A model generated the notes under the pieces. The model was not told the DNA's origin. It did not search any database and saw only the letters and a program-made list of their open reading frames with translations. Positions 18,580 to 28,362 of a stretch of 64,000 bases of DNA are shown here, piece after piece (position 1 is the stretch's first letter; every line of letters starts with the position of its first letter). The position numbers and the translations under genes were made by a program. The stretch spans positions 817,007 to 881,006 of the forward strand of contig MTMB02000001.1 of the NCBI GenBank assembly GCA_002011085.2. The letters run 5' to 3'. The stretch is from Candidatus Geothermarchaeum rappei. GTDB taxonomy: Archaea > Thermoproteota > Nitrososphaeria > Geothermarchaeales > JDFR-13.

Positions 18580-18887
18580 ATTATATTATACTTTTTTTAT
18601 TATAAATTTTTATAAAACTAGATACAATTAAAAAACAAGGCATATTATTACTTGACAAATGTAAAAAGTTTTTTACTTAATTAAACTCTTTTGAGTACAT
18701 ATATAAAAATAATAATCGTAAAACCATTTAATAAGTTAAAAAATGATTAATATTATGATTATCTATTTAGGAAGATTTTCTAATTGTGTCATATAAAATT
18801 CAACAAAATCTATGTTTAAACGAAGGCTACGTGTAAAATAGAGTGTAGTTTTGCTTTAGAATCTTTGGTTTCTTTTAAACAGATATT
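18580..18887. other. Gene-free AT-rich region upstream of the amino-acid permease
   Basis: About 310 bp with no convincing reading frame or structured RNA on either strand. It lies between the 3' end of the membrane-protein gene at 18888 and the start of the permease, so it must hold the permease promoter. Several TATA-like stretches (for example around 18598-18615) and one inverted repeat at 18661-18676 are the only signals I can point to. Confidence 0.5.
18661..18676. promoter_or_regulatory. Inverted repeat GTAAAAAGTTTTTTAC, candidate operator of the permease
   Basis: Seven-base arms (GTAAAAA and TTTTTAC) are separated by two bases, about 110 bp before the permease start. The right part, GTTTTTTAC, recurs three times in the 30.1-30.3 kb divergent promoter region. 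The base composition is low, so chance cannot be excluded. Confidence 0.3.
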
Positions 18888-19625
18888 TCAAATTTCTAAG
18901 AGGTATATGTACATTGGATGTTTCTTTTTAAATAAAAATAGGTGTCTATCTTTTTTCTCAATCAACTCTAGACCAGAGTAATCTGGATATGATAGCTCAA
19001 ACTCATATTTCAAGGACAAACCCTCCACTCTTAAACGCCTGCTCTCTCTAACGAATATGTCTATCAACTCTTGAGTAGCATCCTTAAACTTCTTTTGGTA
19101 TGGCTGTAGTCGATCTGCATGTGCCGACTCCCATGCCATTACCCTACGTCTTATAGCGAGGTCAATCCCTATGTATATAAAGCCAAGCACTGTCATTAAT
19201 ACGAAAGCAGCAATCAAATATACTGGGTTACTTAGAAACTCAAACGGCAGCATCTCTGGATGAAGAGAACGACCTATTACTAACACAATGTATATCGCAG
19301 TTAGAGGCATCATGAGCTTTATGATTTGAGCAGCTTTAATCAATGAAGTTACACCGGGTATTTTAAGTGGATGGAATATTATAGCCTCTGCATCTGGCCT
19401 AAGTTTTCTCCAAATATTCTTTACCCTTTTAATCCTAGTCCTACCCACTATATCGTCGATAACATCTGGATGAACCTTTCTCAAGACCGAGAGGCCGTCA
19501 AAGATATGGATGAGATCGTATAAAGAATCTAACTCAGATGTTAATTCGACATATTTATTCCTGGATGCTCCGGGCATTTTAAACAAATAATTAAAGTATG
19601 GGTAAAAATTATAAACGTTATCCAT
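18888..19625 (-). CDS. Two-helix membrane protein of unknown function
   Basis: The product is 245 residues and not recognised. A soluble N-terminal helical part of about 100 residues is followed by two adjacent transmembrane helices (about residues 103-120 and 133-155). A basic, Arg/Lys-rich helical segment and a short beta-rich end then follow. The topology suggests a hairpin anchor with both ends in the cytoplasm. The start overlaps the end of the CPBP protease gene by 8 bp, so the two are translationally coupled and probably act together, perhaps as protease and substrate or partner. Confidence 0.7.
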   Translation of the reverse strand: MDNVYNFYPYFNYLFKMPGASRNKYVELTSELDSLYDLIHIFDGLSVLRKVHPDVIDDIVGRTRIKRVKNIWRKLRPDAEAIIFHPLKIPGVTSLIKAAQIIKLMMPLTAIYIVLVIGRSLHPEMLPFEFLSNPVYLIAAFVLMTVLGFIYIGIDLAIRRRVMAWESAHADRLQPYQKKFKDATQELIDIFVRESRRLRVEGLSLKYEFELSYPDYSGLELIEKKDRHLFLFKKKHPMYIYLLEI

Positions 19626-20541
19626 AGCTAGGTTTCTTTATCATAACCGATATATAATGTGGTTTTGTTTTCCATAGCAACGCTACATATATTAGTGCGA
19701 CTATAGATGAGGAGGCTATAGATAGAATCCCTAATGGCAGTCCTATCAACCTATCGACCTCATAGAAAGAGAGTAGCATCATGCCTGACAATGCATTTAA
19801 AGTGCCGTGCATCACAGATGGATATATAACGCTGTCTCCAATTAGCCTCAGTGCAACCAATGTTATACTCCATGTAATGCATAAAATCGTGAAAATAGAC
19901 ACAGCTATTAGATCCCTATGCATCGGATAATTATATCCTAATAAGATTATTAGAGGAGCATGCCAGAAGCCCCATATCACTCCTATTAATACTGCCGAGG
20001 GGACTACTCCAAATCGGTCATATAAAGTATTTATCAAGAAGCCTCTCCACCCAATTTCTTCACCTAATGCAGTAAAAGCATTTATCGTCATCCCTCCGAT
20101 GCCAGCTGCGACTAGCATAATAGCCAAGAGTAATGATGGAGAAGCTCTTTCAAACCCTTGCAGAGCTCCTCCTAATTTAATTAGTAAAATACTTACTGGG
20201 TTCTCGACCGGTATCCCTGAAGCAATGGCTAACATGACGCCAATACCATATATTAGATATGGTGCTATAAGAGATGGGAATATAATTTTTAACCAGCCGG
20301 GCTTTAATCCCATATTCTGAAGATAACTACTTATTTTTTGTTTATATAATACTCCGACGATCATCACACCTAGAAATGGGGTAAACATTCTTACAGTAAG
20401 CATAATGGGATATAGAATATTCTGCTCATTAATTCCATAAATGTAGATGGATATGTCTAGGAGATAGGCTGATGAAAAGGTTGTGAGTAGATACAATGCT
20501 AAGCTACGGAGACCAGATATATTTTGGCTCCTAAGGCCCAT
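19618..20541 (-). CDS. CPBP-family intramembrane metalloprotease
   Basis: The 307-residue polytopic membrane protein has the three CPBP (Rce1-like) motifs: EEIGWRGF (EExxxR), FWHAPL (FxxxH) and HGTLNAL. These supply the glutamate and histidines of the intramembrane active site. Eight or so helices are visible. Relatives cleave prenylated CaaX proteins or process small membrane peptides; the substrate here is unknown. The ATG at 20541 is preceded by GGAGG, which sits inside a strong hairpin (20551-20568). The downstream gene overlaps it by 8 bp. Pyruvate phosphate dikinase lies upstream on the same strand, 53 bp away. Confidence 0.83.
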   Translation of the reverse strand: MGLRSQNISGLRSLALYLLTTFSSAYLLDISIYIYGINEQNILYPIMLTVRMFTPFLGVMIVGVLYKQKISSYLQNMGLKPGWLKIIFPSLIAPYLIYGIGVMLAIASGIPVENPVSILLIKLGGALQGFERASPSLLLAIMLVAAGIGGMTINAFTALGEEIGWRGFLINTLYDRFGVVPSAVLIGVIWGFWHAPLIILLGYNYPMHRDLIAVSIFTILCITWSITLVALRLIGDSVIYPSVMHGTLNALSGMMLLSFYEVDRLIGLPLGILSIASSSIVALIYVALLWKTKPHYISVMIKKPSYG

Positions 20542-20550
20542 CTATATATC

Positions 20551-20568
20551 CGCCTCCCTGAGGAGGTG
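20551..20568 (-). promoter_or_regulatory. Hairpin that contains the ribosome binding site of the CPBP gene
   Basis: On the minus strand CCTCC-TCAG-GGAGG forms a five-pair G/C stem, extended to seven with a G-U and a C-G pair, closed by a tetraloop. The 3' arm is the only Shine-Dalgarno-like sequence before ATG 20541, spaced 11 bases from it. Folding would hide the site; alternatively the stem ends the dikinase message. Confidence 0.45.
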
Positions 20569-20594
20569 TAAAAAATTGAAAAATGGTATGGTTC

Positions 20595-23345
20595 CTAGCT
20601 ATATTTCTCCTTAAGAGCAGCATGTGCAGCAGCCAGTCTTGCGATAAGTATTCTAAATGGAGATGCACTTACGTAATCAAGACCTACTTTATGGAAGAAA
20701 TGTATCGACTCAGGATCCCCACCATGTTCACCACATATACCTACTTCAAGCTGTGGATTGGCTTTCCTTCCCTTTTCAACTGCTATTTTCACCAGCTCGC
20801 CCACCCCTTTCTTATCGATGGTTTCAAATGGATTGAACCTGAGTATCCCAAGCTCTAGGTACTGTGGCAGGAACTTGTTTTCCACGTCATCTCTGCTAAA
20901 GCTATATGTTCCTTGTGTAAGATCGTTGGTTCCAAAGCTGAAGAACTCCGCCTCTCTAGCTATCTCATCGGCTGTCAAGGCTGACCTCACCGTCTCTATC
21001 ATAGTACCGACCATAAACGGTATCTTGACACCATATTTTTCCTCCACCTCCTTAGCTATTGGATATATAGCGTTCTCCTTAACAAACCTCAGTTCATCAA
21101 CGATAGCAACCTGAGGAACCATTATCTGTAGAACCGGATTCTTACCCTCTTTAATTAGCTCAGCAGTAGCTTCTAACATGGCTTTGACCAATCCCTTGTA
21201 TATCTCCGGATAGGTAACTCCTACTCTCACACCTCTATGCCCCATCATGGGATTAGCCTCTGTTAATGCCACGACTCTCTTATATAGCCGCTGTTTCTCT
21301 TCAATAGCCTCTTTCGGAGCCCCTTCTCTCTCCATTTCATAAATTTCCTTCAGCAACTCCTCTGGCTTAGGAAGGAACTCATGCAATGGAGGATCTATTA
21401 GCCTAATCGTGACAGGCAGCCCATCCATAACGTCAAGCATCTCCTTGAAATCATCCTTCACCAACTCCGATAGCTTGTACATCGCTGCTTCTCTGTCCTC
21501 TGTAGTCTCAGACAAGATTACTTTCCTCAGGACCTCCAGACGCTCTGGTTTTCTGAACATCCTCTCTATCCTCAATAACCCAATTCCTTCAGCACCGTAT
21601 TCCCTAGCTATTCTAGCGTCTTCTGGAACATCCGCATTAGCCTTAACACCTAGACGCCTAAATTCATCTGCCCAGCTCAACAACTCCCTTAACTCTGGAA
21701 TAACCTCCGGCTGAATAGTTGGCACCTTACCTAGGTATACTTCCCCAGTATTACCATCAATGGTTATCCATTCTCCCTCCTTAACGACTTCGCCATTTAC
21801 TGAAAACAGCTTCTTATCATAATCAATTTTTATCATCTCGGCTCCCACAACAGCAGGCTTACCAATTCCCCTCGCTACTACAGCGGCGTGGGATGTCATA
21901 CCACCTCTGCTTGTAAGGATTCCCTTGGCCGCATAGAAACCATGGACATCATCTGGCTTGGTCTCGACACGTACTAGAATTACATCCTTCCCTTCCTTAG
22001 CCCAAGCAACAGCGGTATCCGGATGAAATACAACTTGCCCACTAACCGCACCTGGTGAGGCGTTCAGACCCTTTGCAATAGGCTTAGCACCCGATGACTT
22101 ATCAATACGTGGATATAGGAGCTGTAAGACATGCTCAGGCTGAACCTTGAGAACAGCCTCCTCCCTATTTATAACGCCTTCCTTAGCCATGTCTACAGCC
22201 GTCTTTACCCGTGCCAGTGGAGTCATCTTCGCATTCCTAGTCTGAAGGAAGAATAATGTACCCTTTTCAACCGTGAACTCAACATCCTGAACCTCTTTGT
22301 TAATCTTCTCCAATAACTTAACCTTTTCATAAAGCATGTTATAGAGCTCTGGGAACCTGCTCTTTAGCTCCGATACCGGCATGGGTGTCCTGATACCGGC
22401 TACAACATCCTCACCCTGGGCATTTGGTAGAAACTCTCCATATAATTCATTATCACCCGTAGCCACATTCCTAGAAAAGACAACTCCAGTCCCAGAATCC
22501 TCACCCATATTACCGAATACCATTGACTGGACGTTTACGGCAGTACAGTCAGCTATGTCAGGCGTGATTTTATTGGCTATCCTATAGAATATAGCACGTG
22601 GATTCATCCAGGATCTAAATACAGCTTTAATAGCCATCCTCAGCTGTTCCCAAGGATCCTGGGGGAAGCCTCCGGCTTCTTCCTCGATTATCTCTTTAAA
22701 TCTCTCCACCAATTCAACCATTCCTTCTTCTGGTATCTCTACGTCACTTTTTACATCATACTTCTCTTTTATCTCATCCATTGCCTCATCAAAAACCTTG
22801 TCATCTATATTCAGAACTACTTTACCAAAGAGCTGAAGGAGGCGTCTATAAGCATCGTATGCGAAACGCCTATTACCAGTTTGTTTAGCCAATCCTTCAA
22901 CACTCTCGTCATTTAACCCGAGATTTAATATAGTATCCATCATCCCAGGCATAGACACTGCAGCACCAGATCTTACCGAGACTAAGAGTGGATTATCGGG
23001 ATCCCCGAATAAACGACCTCGTTTCTTTTCAAGCCTGTGAATATGTTCAACAACCTCATCCATTAACCCCTTAGGGAGTTCCAAGGAGTCAATTATATTC
23101 CATAGCTTCTCAATTAGCTTATCCCTTATCTCAGGCGGAGGCTGCTTCTCCAGCTGACTAATAATCTTAGTGATTTCCCCCTCTCCACATTTATAGAACT
23201 CTTTACATGCTTCTGTTGTGATGGTAAAGCCTGGTGGAACTGGAAGCCCGAGTTGAGTCATCATAGCAAGGCTAGAGCCTTTACCTCCTAAGAGCTTTTT
23301 ATTTTTCCAATCCGCCTCATCGAAACTATAAACATATCTCGGCAA
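20595..23345 (-). CDS. ppdK: Pyruvate, phosphate dikinase
   Basis: Interconverts pyruvate, ATP and phosphate with phosphoenolpyruvate, AMP and pyrophosphate, at the junction of glycolysis and gluconeogenesis. The product of about 916 residues is full length. The N-terminal ATP-grasp part begins with LLGGKGSSLA, the central swivelling domain carries the phosphohistidine in SRGGMTSHAAVVARG, and the C-terminal PEP/pyruvate barrel has GHRGVRVG and CGEHGGDP. The frame runs upstream to TTG 23360, but TTG 23345 has GGGGTGG six bases before it and gives the expected MPRYVYSF start. It stands alone, 53 bp before the CPBP operon. The name is well supported; PEP synthase is shorter and differs in its C-terminal motifs. 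Confidence 0.93.
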   Translation of the reverse strand: MPRYVYSFDEADWKNKKLLGGKGSSLAMMTQLGLPVPPGFTITTEACKEFYKCGEGEITKIISQLEKQPPPEIRDKLIEKLWNIIDSLELPKGLMDEVVEHIHRLEKKRGRLFGDPDNPLLVSVRSGAAVSMPGMMDTILNLGLNDESVEGLAKQTGNRRFAYDAYRRLLQLFGKVVLNIDDKVFDEAMDEIKEKYDVKSDVEIPEEGMVELVERFKEIIEEEAGGFPQDPWEQLRMAIKAVFRSWMNPRAIFYRIANKITPDIADCTAVNVQSMVFGNMGEDSGTGVVFSRNVATGDNELYGEFLPNAQGEDVVAGIRTPMPVSELKSRFPELYNMLYEKVKLLEKINKEVQDVEFTVEKGTLFFLQTRNAKMTPLARVKTAVDMAKEGVINREEAVLKVQPEHVLQLLYPRIDKSSGAKPIAKGLNASPGAVSGQVVFHPDTAVAWAKEGKDVILVRVETKPDDVHGFYAAKGILTSRGGMTSHAAVVARGIGKPAVVGAEMIKIDYDKKLFSVNGEVVKEGEWITIDGNTGEVYLGKVPTIQPEVIPELRELLSWADEFRRLGVKANADVPEDARIAREYGAEGIGLLRIERMFRKPERLEVLRKVILSETTEDREAAMYKLSELVKDDFKEMLDVMDGLPVTIRLIDPPLHEFLPKPEELLKEIYEMEREGAPKEAIEEKQRLYKRVVALTEANPMMGHRGVRVGVTYPEIYKGLVKAMLEATAELIKEGKNPVLQIMVPQVAIVDELRFVKENAIYPIAKEVEEKYGVKIPFMVGTMIETVRSALTADEIAREAEFFSFGTNDLTQGTYSFSRDDVENKFLPQYLELGILRFNPFETIDKKGVGELVKIAVEKGRKANPQLEVGICGEHGGDPESIHFFHKVGLDYVSASPFRILIARLAAAHAALKEKYS

Positions 23346-23469
23346 CGATAACCACCCCAAGACACATGTGAGATAGGATTTTTGAATGAATATATAATAT
23401 AGAATAACTTATAAAAATTGTATCATAAAGCTGGATAAAATATAAAAATAGGGTGATAAATGAACACTG

Positions 23470-23787
23470 TCACTGTTCCTCAGAACCCTCCTTCTCCTCC
23501 GACCCTTCTGCTTTCTTCTCTTCTTCCTCCAACTTTCTGAGCTCTTCTTCAAGCTCTTTCTCGATCTCTTCAATAGGCTTTGGAGGGGGAGTCGTGGCCA
23601 GTGTATACCCTATCCATCCAAGGATGCCGAAGACTCCGAGTATGGCTATGAAACCTGTCAACTGTAGAATCAGCACCCACCATGAGGTGAAGAATACTAG
23701 CCAGCCGTAGACGATGATGACGACGATCGAGACTATCATCAACAGTCCTCCGATCAATTGATCCCTACTCAAGTGGATACACCTCAA
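23470..23787 (-). CDS. Small two-helix membrane protein with acidic tail
   Basis: The product is 105 residues and not recognised. It has two hydrophobic helices (about residues 11-33 and 36-60), a short proline stretch (TPPPKP) and a tail of about 40 residues almost wholly of Glu, Lys and Ser that should be a highly charged helix in the cytoplasm. Similar small proteins are common in crenarchaeal genomes, but I know no function for them. It could be a scaffold or regulator at the membrane. It is a single gene with its own AT-rich upstream region. The tail lowers the value of composition-based tests, yet the reading frame and membrane segments look real. Confidence 0.65.
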   Translation of the reverse strand: MRCIHLSRDQLIGGLLMIVSIVVIIVYGWLVFFTSWWVLILQLTGFIAILGVFGILGWIGYTLATTPPPKPIEEIEKELEEELRKLEEEEKKAEGSEEKEGSEEQ

Positions 23788-23910
23788 CTAAATAATTTTA
23801 TCCATTATCTGATATATTTATAATTCATAAAATTCGCCATTGAGAGTGATTAATGATTACATATATTAAATTAAAATATCTCGGATTGACATATATTCTA
23901 AATAGCTGGA

Positions 23911-24873
23911 TCATTTCCTCATATTTCCTATATAGTCCTTTACAGCCTGTGTTACAGCATCATAGGAAGAATACCGTGGTGTAAATCCTGTTTTCTTTAA
24001 CTTTGATATATCGAGTAACATGAGTTTAACGTCTCCAACCCATCCCCGGCCATCTTCAGTCTGGGGGTTGAGATGAAACACTACGTCTGATAAACCCATC
24101 TCCTTGACAACTATATTCGCTATGTCCAAGACAGTTATCCAGTCTTCACTACCTACGTTAAATATGTAGTCGTCTAACTTGCCGCGAAGTAGTAGACTAT
24201 AGAGATGTATAGTTGCATCTATGGCGTCGTCTACATACATATAACTTTTTTTCTGTGTACCATCTCCTAGGATATCCAATACAGAAGAGTTTTTCCTCAG
24301 TTTATTTACAAAATCATAAATAACCCCATGATTAGACCGCTTCCCCACTATATTCGCATATCTTATGATAAGATATCTAAATCCGTATAGTCTAGCATAT
24401 GTAGAGATCAGATTTTCACACGCCAATTTAAACGCTCCATATATTGAAATCGGCTCCATAGGTGTATAATTTTCGGGAGTAGGGATCAAAGCAGGCTCAC
24501 CATATACAGTGCTACTGCTGGCGAAGATCATATACTCCACATCATACTTCCTAACTGCCTCTAAGACGTTAAATGTCGCCAAGATATTCTCATTAAAATG
24601 AGTCTCTGGATCCAACACACTCGTCTTGACATCGGGGTTCGCTGCATAGTGGAACACTACTCTAGCATCTTTAAAGCTCTGCATCCACTCTTCTGGTCTA
24701 CGTAGATCTGCTTTGGAGAAGTTGAAGTTCCTCTTCCCCAGATGATGGGCTATGTTCTCCAGCGTTCCAGTAGAGAAGTTGTCGATTATAAAGATATTTT
24801 CACCTTGTTTCAGAAGATGATCTACAATATGGCTCCCTAAAAAACCTGCCCCGCCAGTCACTATAATCTTCAT
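23911..24873 (-). CDS. NAD-dependent nucleotide-sugar epimerase/dehydratase (UDP-glucose 4-epimerase-like)
   Basis: The product of about 320 residues is an extended short-chain dehydrogenase. It begins KIIVTGGAGFLGSHIVDHL, has the SSSTVYGE segment, the catalytic pair in YGAFK, and RYANIVGKRSNHG before the sugar-binding part. It probably inverts C4 of a UDP-sugar or dehydrates a nucleotide sugar. The neighbours (a WbpE-like aminotransferase, a WbpD-like acetyltransferase and a WbpB-like dehydrogenase) suggest glycan precursor synthesis for N-glycosylated surface proteins. The start at 24873 places the Rossmann strand at residue 2 and follows GGGATGG; the frame also allows 24894. It is divergent from the aminotransferase gene, and a second paralogue is at 28363. 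Confidence 0.82.
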   Translation of the reverse strand: MKIIVTGGAGFLGSHIVDHLLKQGENIFIIDNFSTGTLENIAHHLGKRNFNFSKADLRRPEEWMQSFKDARVVFHYAANPDVKTSVLDPETHFNENILATFNVLEAVRKYDVEYMIFASSSTVYGEPALIPTPENYTPMEPISIYGAFKLACENLISTYARLYGFRYLIIRYANIVGKRSNHGVIYDFVNKLRKNSSVLDILGDGTQKKSYMYVDDAIDATIHLYSLLLRGKLDDYIFNVGSEDWITVLDIANIVVKEMGLSDVVFHLNPQTEDGRGWVGDVKLMLLDISKLKKTGFTPRYSSYDAVTQAVKDYIGNMRK

Positions 24874-24986
24874 CCGACTGACCATCCCCTTCATCCAAAC
24901 AAGGAGTTTTACATAATATTATATCCAGATGAATAATATTTTATTGTTAATCCAATAAAAAATCATTAGCAGAGTGTGATACGCAT

Positions 24987-26075
24987 ATGAAGATCACTAT
25001 ATCTAAGCCAGTTATATCCGTGGATGAGATAAATGCCGTTGAACAAGTATTATCATCTGGATACCTAGCATATGGGCCTAGAGCGAGGGAGTTCGAAAAA
25101 TTATTTGCAGAATATATTGGAGTCGAACACGCGATCTCAATCGTAAACGGGACTGCAGCACTCCATACAGCACTTCTAGCCTTGGGGATAGGTGAAGGGG
25201 ATGAAGTGATAACCACACCATTCTCCTTCGTGGCCAGCTCAAATGCGATACTCTATGTAGGCGCTAAGCCAGTATTTGTGGATATTGACCCAGCAACATA
25301 CAATATTGATCCAGATAGGGTTGTGGAGAAGATAAACGATAAGACTAAGGCAATTCTCGTCGTCCATTTATATGGCCAGCCTTGTGAGATGAAGGCACTT
25401 AGGGAAATTGCAGATGATCATGGATTGTTCTTAGTTGAAGACGCGAGTCAAGCGCATGGCGCCGAATATAGGGGGGTTAAGGTTGGTAGCATTGGAGACA
25501 TAGCTACGTTCTCATTTTACGCCACTAAAAATATGACGACTGGAGAAGGAGGGATGATAACAACTAATAGTGAAGAGCTATCCAAGAAGATCCGACTAAT
25601 AATTAACCATGGCCAGTCAACCAAATATACTCACGTTGTTCTCGGGTATAATTATAGGCTGACCGATATCCAAGCCAGCATAGGTATACAGCAACTAAAG
25701 AAGCTAGATAGATTAAATGAAATGAGGATAAGGAATGCGAAGTTCTATGACAAAAAACTCTCGAAACTCAGTGGTGTAGAGACACCCTTCGCACCAGGTT
25801 ATGTAAAACATGTTTACCACCAATACGTGCTCTGGGTAGAAGAGAGAGACGGTTTAAAGAGTTTTCTTGAAAACAAGGGTATTCAAACCGCGATCCACTA
25901 TCCAATGCCGATCTATAAACAGCCTCTATACAGGGAATTGGGGTATGAAATTCATCTAGAGAATGCAGAGAAGGCTTCAAACCACGTATTATCTATACCT
26001 GTACATCCACTACTAACCGAAGAGGATTTAAATAAAGTCGTAGATATGATTTATGAGTACTATGAAGAGAGATAA
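24987..26075 (+). CDS. DegT/DnrJ/EryC1/StrS sugar aminotransferase (WbpE-like)
   Basis: The 362-residue PLP enzyme transfers an amino group from glutamate to a keto-sugar nucleotide. Its marks are the start [30 protein letters not shown], and [15 protein letters not shown] with the lysine that binds PLP. The context of a WbpB-like 3-dehydrogenase and a WbpD-like acetyltransferase points to UDP-3-amino-2-acetamido-glucuronate as product, on the way to a 2,3-diacetamido sugar. It overlaps the acetyltransferase gene by 23 bp, so the two are translationally coupled. ATG 24987 is used; the upstream region is shared with the divergent epimerase. Confidence 0.88.
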   Translation: MKITISKPVISVDEINAVEQVLSSGYLAYGPRAREFEKLFAEYIGVEHAISIVNGTAALHTALLALGIGEGDEVITTPFSFVASSNAILYVGAKPVFVDIDPATYNIDPDRVVEKINDKTKAILVVHLYGQPCEMKALREIADDHGLFLVEDASQAHGAEYRGVKVGSIGDIATFSFYATKNMTTGEGGMITTNSEELSKKIRLIINHGQSTKYTHVVLGYNYRLTDIQASIGIQQLKKLDRLNEMRIRNAKFYDKKLSKLSGVETPFAPGYVKHVYHQYVLWVEERDGLKSFLENKGIQTAIHYPMPIYKQPLYRELGYEIHLENAEKASNHVLSIPVHPLLTEEDLNKVVDMIYEYYEER

Positions 26076-26655
26076 AGTATTTATCCACCCTACTGCACAT
26101 GTTTCTCCAGACGCGGAGATAGGGGAGGGTACAAGAATATGGCACGAGGCACAAGTTAGGGAGGGAGCGGTCATAGGGAAAAACTGTGTACTTGGTAAAT
26201 CAGTATACGTGGGGAGAAATGTTAAGATAGGGGATAATGTGAAACTTGAAAATAGGGTCTCGGTATTCCAGGGAGTCACTATCGAAGATGATGTCTTTGT
26301 CGGACCTCATGTAGTCTTCACAAATGACCTGAGGCCTAGGAGTTTCAACACTGACTGGAAGATCGTACCCACATTAGTTAAGAGAGGGGCGTCTATTGGC
26401 GCTAACAGTACGATAATATGCGGTATAACCATCGGAGAGTATTCTATGATTGGAGCTGGATCGGTCGTTACAAAAGATGTTCCTCCTTACGCCCTTGTGT
26501 ATGGAAATCCAGCTAGAATAAGGGGGTTTGTATGTAAATGTGGAGAGAAACTGGCAGAAGAAGATGTAAAAGATGATTATGTAATTATGAAGTGTCCCTC
26601 ATGTAACGCTAAGTATGATATTCCCAAGGAAGATTACTCCAAGATTAGAGACTAA
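26053..26655 (+). CDS. Left-handed beta-helix acetyltransferase (WbpD/WlbB-like) with C-terminal zinc ribbon
   Basis: The 200-residue product is built of hexapeptide repeats (residues 8-160, for example [24 protein letters not shown] and IGANSTII). These form the trimeric left-handed helix that binds acetyl-CoA. The [10 protein letters not shown] and [10 protein letters not shown] segments match UDP-2-acetamido-3-amino-uronate N-acetyltransferases. After YGNPARIRG comes a small zinc-ribbon-like unit, CKCGE to CPSCN. It would acetylate the amino sugar made by the coupled aminotransferase gene. The end runs 11 bp into the convergent dehydrogenase gene. A second in-frame ATG at 26062 is also a possible start. 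Confidence 0.88.
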   Translation: MSTMKRDKVFIHPTAHVSPDAEIGEGTRIWHEAQVREGAVIGKNCVLGKSVYVGRNVKIGDNVKLENRVSVFQGVTIEDDVFVGPHVVFTNDLRPRSFNTDWKIVPTLVKRGASIGANSTIICGITIGEYSMIGAGSVVTKDVPPYALVYGNPARIRGFVCKCGEKLAEEDVKDDYVIMKCPSCNAKYDIPKEDYSKIRD

Positions 26656-27643
26656 TGACCTTATTTTCTTTATAAGACTGAATCGCCGCCCATAAAACCC
26701 TCATAGTATAAATAGATTCGTCTACAGATGAGATTATTGGTTTATTAAGTGTCACAGACTCGATGAAAGACTTCAGCTCCAAATATAAAGGCTCTTCCCT
26801 CTCAATTTCTAAAATACGCTCTTCTGGCCTAAATTTACTTACAAACTCCCTAAAGTCACTCCAACTAGCTCTCCCTGCTTTTAAGAAACTCTCGACAATC
26901 CTGCCTGTCTGATCCAAATAATTTATCCTTGCGTAGGATCGAGTCCCCGCAATATCCAACTCCCTAATTTTAACTGGGGTGATCCTGCTCACCTCAACAC
27001 GGCCGATTACACCACCTTCAAGAAGCATCGTTATGACGGCATAATCTTCATTGGTCACTTCGGGCAATCTCGTCAGAGCAGATGAATATACCTGCCTAAT
27101 CCGTTTACCTGTTAAATACAGCATTACATCGACATCATGTATAGCTAGGTCGAGAATTACACCGCAGTCTACGATCCTGGGACCACCTAGCCTACGTGAG
27201 GATAGTGATATAACTTCACCTAACTCACCTTCGTCAATAATTTCTTTTAGTCTTGAGACAGCTGGGTTAAACCTCTCGATATGACCAACCATGACCTTAA
27301 CATTATACTTTTTGGACTCATCCCTTATCTCTATAGCCTCATCCAGACTATAGGAAATAGGTTTTTCAATTAGGATATTCACCTGCCTCCTGATAGCTTC
27401 AATAGCCACATCCCTATGTAATTTCGTTGGGACAGCTATAGATACGATATCTAGAGACTCCTTGTCGAGCATCTCCTGGTAATCTGGGTAGTATTTAGCC
27501 CCATATTTCTCTACAACGGTTTTTTTAGAAATATCTAGGTCAGCTGCTGAAACCAGCTCTACATACCCTTCGTCATCCAGCCTCCTAAAATTTCTTAAGT
27601 GATGGACGCCTATATACCCGATTCCTATGACACCTACCCTCAT
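26645..27643 (-). CDS. Gfo/Idh/MocA-family sugar-nucleotide dehydrogenase (WbpB/WlbA-like)
   Basis: The 332-residue product has an N-terminal Rossmann fold ([18 protein letters not shown]), the EKP motif ([10 protein letters not shown]) with the lysine that acts in catalysis, and the [10 protein letters not shown] start of the second domain. It probably oxidises C3 of UDP-GlcNAcA, supplying the ketone for the WbpE-like aminotransferase. It faces that aminotransferase-acetyltransferase pair and their ends overlap by 11 bp, so the pathway genes are clustered but on both strands. Myo-inositol or glucose-fructose type oxidoreductases share the fold, so the substrate is inferred from context. Confidence 0.83.
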   Translation of the reverse strand: MRVGVIGIGYIGVHHLRNFRRLDDEGYVELVSAADLDISKKTVVEKYGAKYYPDYQEMLDKESLDIVSIAVPTKLHRDVAIEAIRRQVNILIEKPISYSLDEAIEIRDESKKYNVKVMVGHIERFNPAVSRLKEIIDEGELGEVISLSSRRLGGPRIVDCGVILDLAIHDVDVMLYLTGKRIRQVYSSALTRLPEVTNEDYAVITMLLEGGVIGRVEVSRITPVKIRELDIAGTRSYARINYLDQTGRIVESFLKAGRASWSDFREFVSKFRPEERILEIEREEPLYLELKSFIESVTLNKPIISSVDESIYTMRVLWAAIQSYKENKVISL

Positions 27644-27667
27644 TTCTATTCAAACTACAATTATACG

Positions 27668-27690
27668 TTAGGGGTTATAATAAACCCTAA
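27668..27690 (-). terminator. Hairpin after rps3ae
   Basis: An inverted repeat TTAGGG...CCCTAA, six pairs plus three more A-T pairs after one mismatch, lies 27 bp beyond the rps3ae stop. It is followed by T-rich sequence in the direction of rps3ae transcription. It would also face the start of the WbpB-like gene, so an upstream regulatory role is possible. Confidence 0.4.
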
Positions 27691-27716
27691 TAATGATAAA
27701 TGTTCTAGGGCTGATA

Positions 27717-28292
27717 CTAGGTATGACTGTTGAAGCCAATAACTTTTACCTTTATAATACCCGCCCATTTAACGGGATAAATCTTCTTTGACACACCAAC
27801 TATACGTGAGTCGATGACCCCATAGATAGCGTCCTTAACAAAATCGTCATCCGTCCTATCCACCCAACTGTCAATCACTTCAAAGACACGCCGCCTAATA
27901 GCTTTCTTCCTAGAGGTAGTTGTCCGCCCCCTGGTGAACACCCCTGCCATTATCCTGTATACACTGTCACTCGAGGTTTTGACATCTCTAATTATCTCGA
28001 CGTATGACGATCCTCTACTGAAGAGCGACCTAACATACTCCCTAAAATATTCATGTCCATAGTAAATGGAGTGTGCCCGGCCGTCTTCCACCCTAATTAT
28101 TTTTAACTTACACTTGATAAACTGGTGCAAGGGATTATCGGTTAGTGAGTTAAGAGGGACTTCTAGCGTCCTCCCTATTAGTGACTCCGGTCGCTTCGCA
28201 ATCACCACGCCCACGTCTTTACCATCAAATATAGAGGGGGCTATCACATTGAAATATTCGACCCGCCACCTCCTCCTCCGACTCACCCTCAT
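27717..28292 (-). CDS. rps3ae: Ribosomal protein S3Ae (eS1)
   Basis: Component of the archaeal and eukaryotic small ribosomal subunit near the mRNA exit. The 191-residue product has the family sequence from the basic start (RVSRRRRWRVEYFNVIAP) through FDGKDVGVVIA, GRTLEVPLNSLT and FTRGRTTTSRKKAIRRR, to a C-terminal KKIYPVKWAGIIKVKV. The length is usual for archaea. It sits alone between nucleotide-sugar genes, with no other ribosomal gene in the window. The hairpin at 27668-27690 may end its message. Confidence 0.93.
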   Translation of the reverse strand: MRVSRRRRWRVEYFNVIAPSIFDGKDVGVVIAKRPESLIGRTLEVPLNSLTDNPLHQFIKCKLKIIRVEDGRAHSIYYGHEYFREYVRSLFSRGSSYVEIIRDVKTSSDSVYRIMAGVFTRGRTTTSRKKAIRRRVFEVIDSWVDRTDDDFVKDAIYGVIDSRIVGVSKKIYPVKWAGIIKVKVIGFNSHT

Positions 28293-28362
28293 CTTTCACC
28301 AGCCCCCTCCATATCGATGTATCCAAATCAATTAAATCGTAACTGATTATTAATACCTAGCT

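Noticed and set aside
27691-27716. ATGATAA followed 11 bases later by CTGA, resembling C and D' boxes of a guide RNA
   Set aside because: Box C has a mismatch, there is no second C/D pair or terminal stem, and the sequence runs straight into the rps3ae stop. It is better explained as the 3' end of that message.
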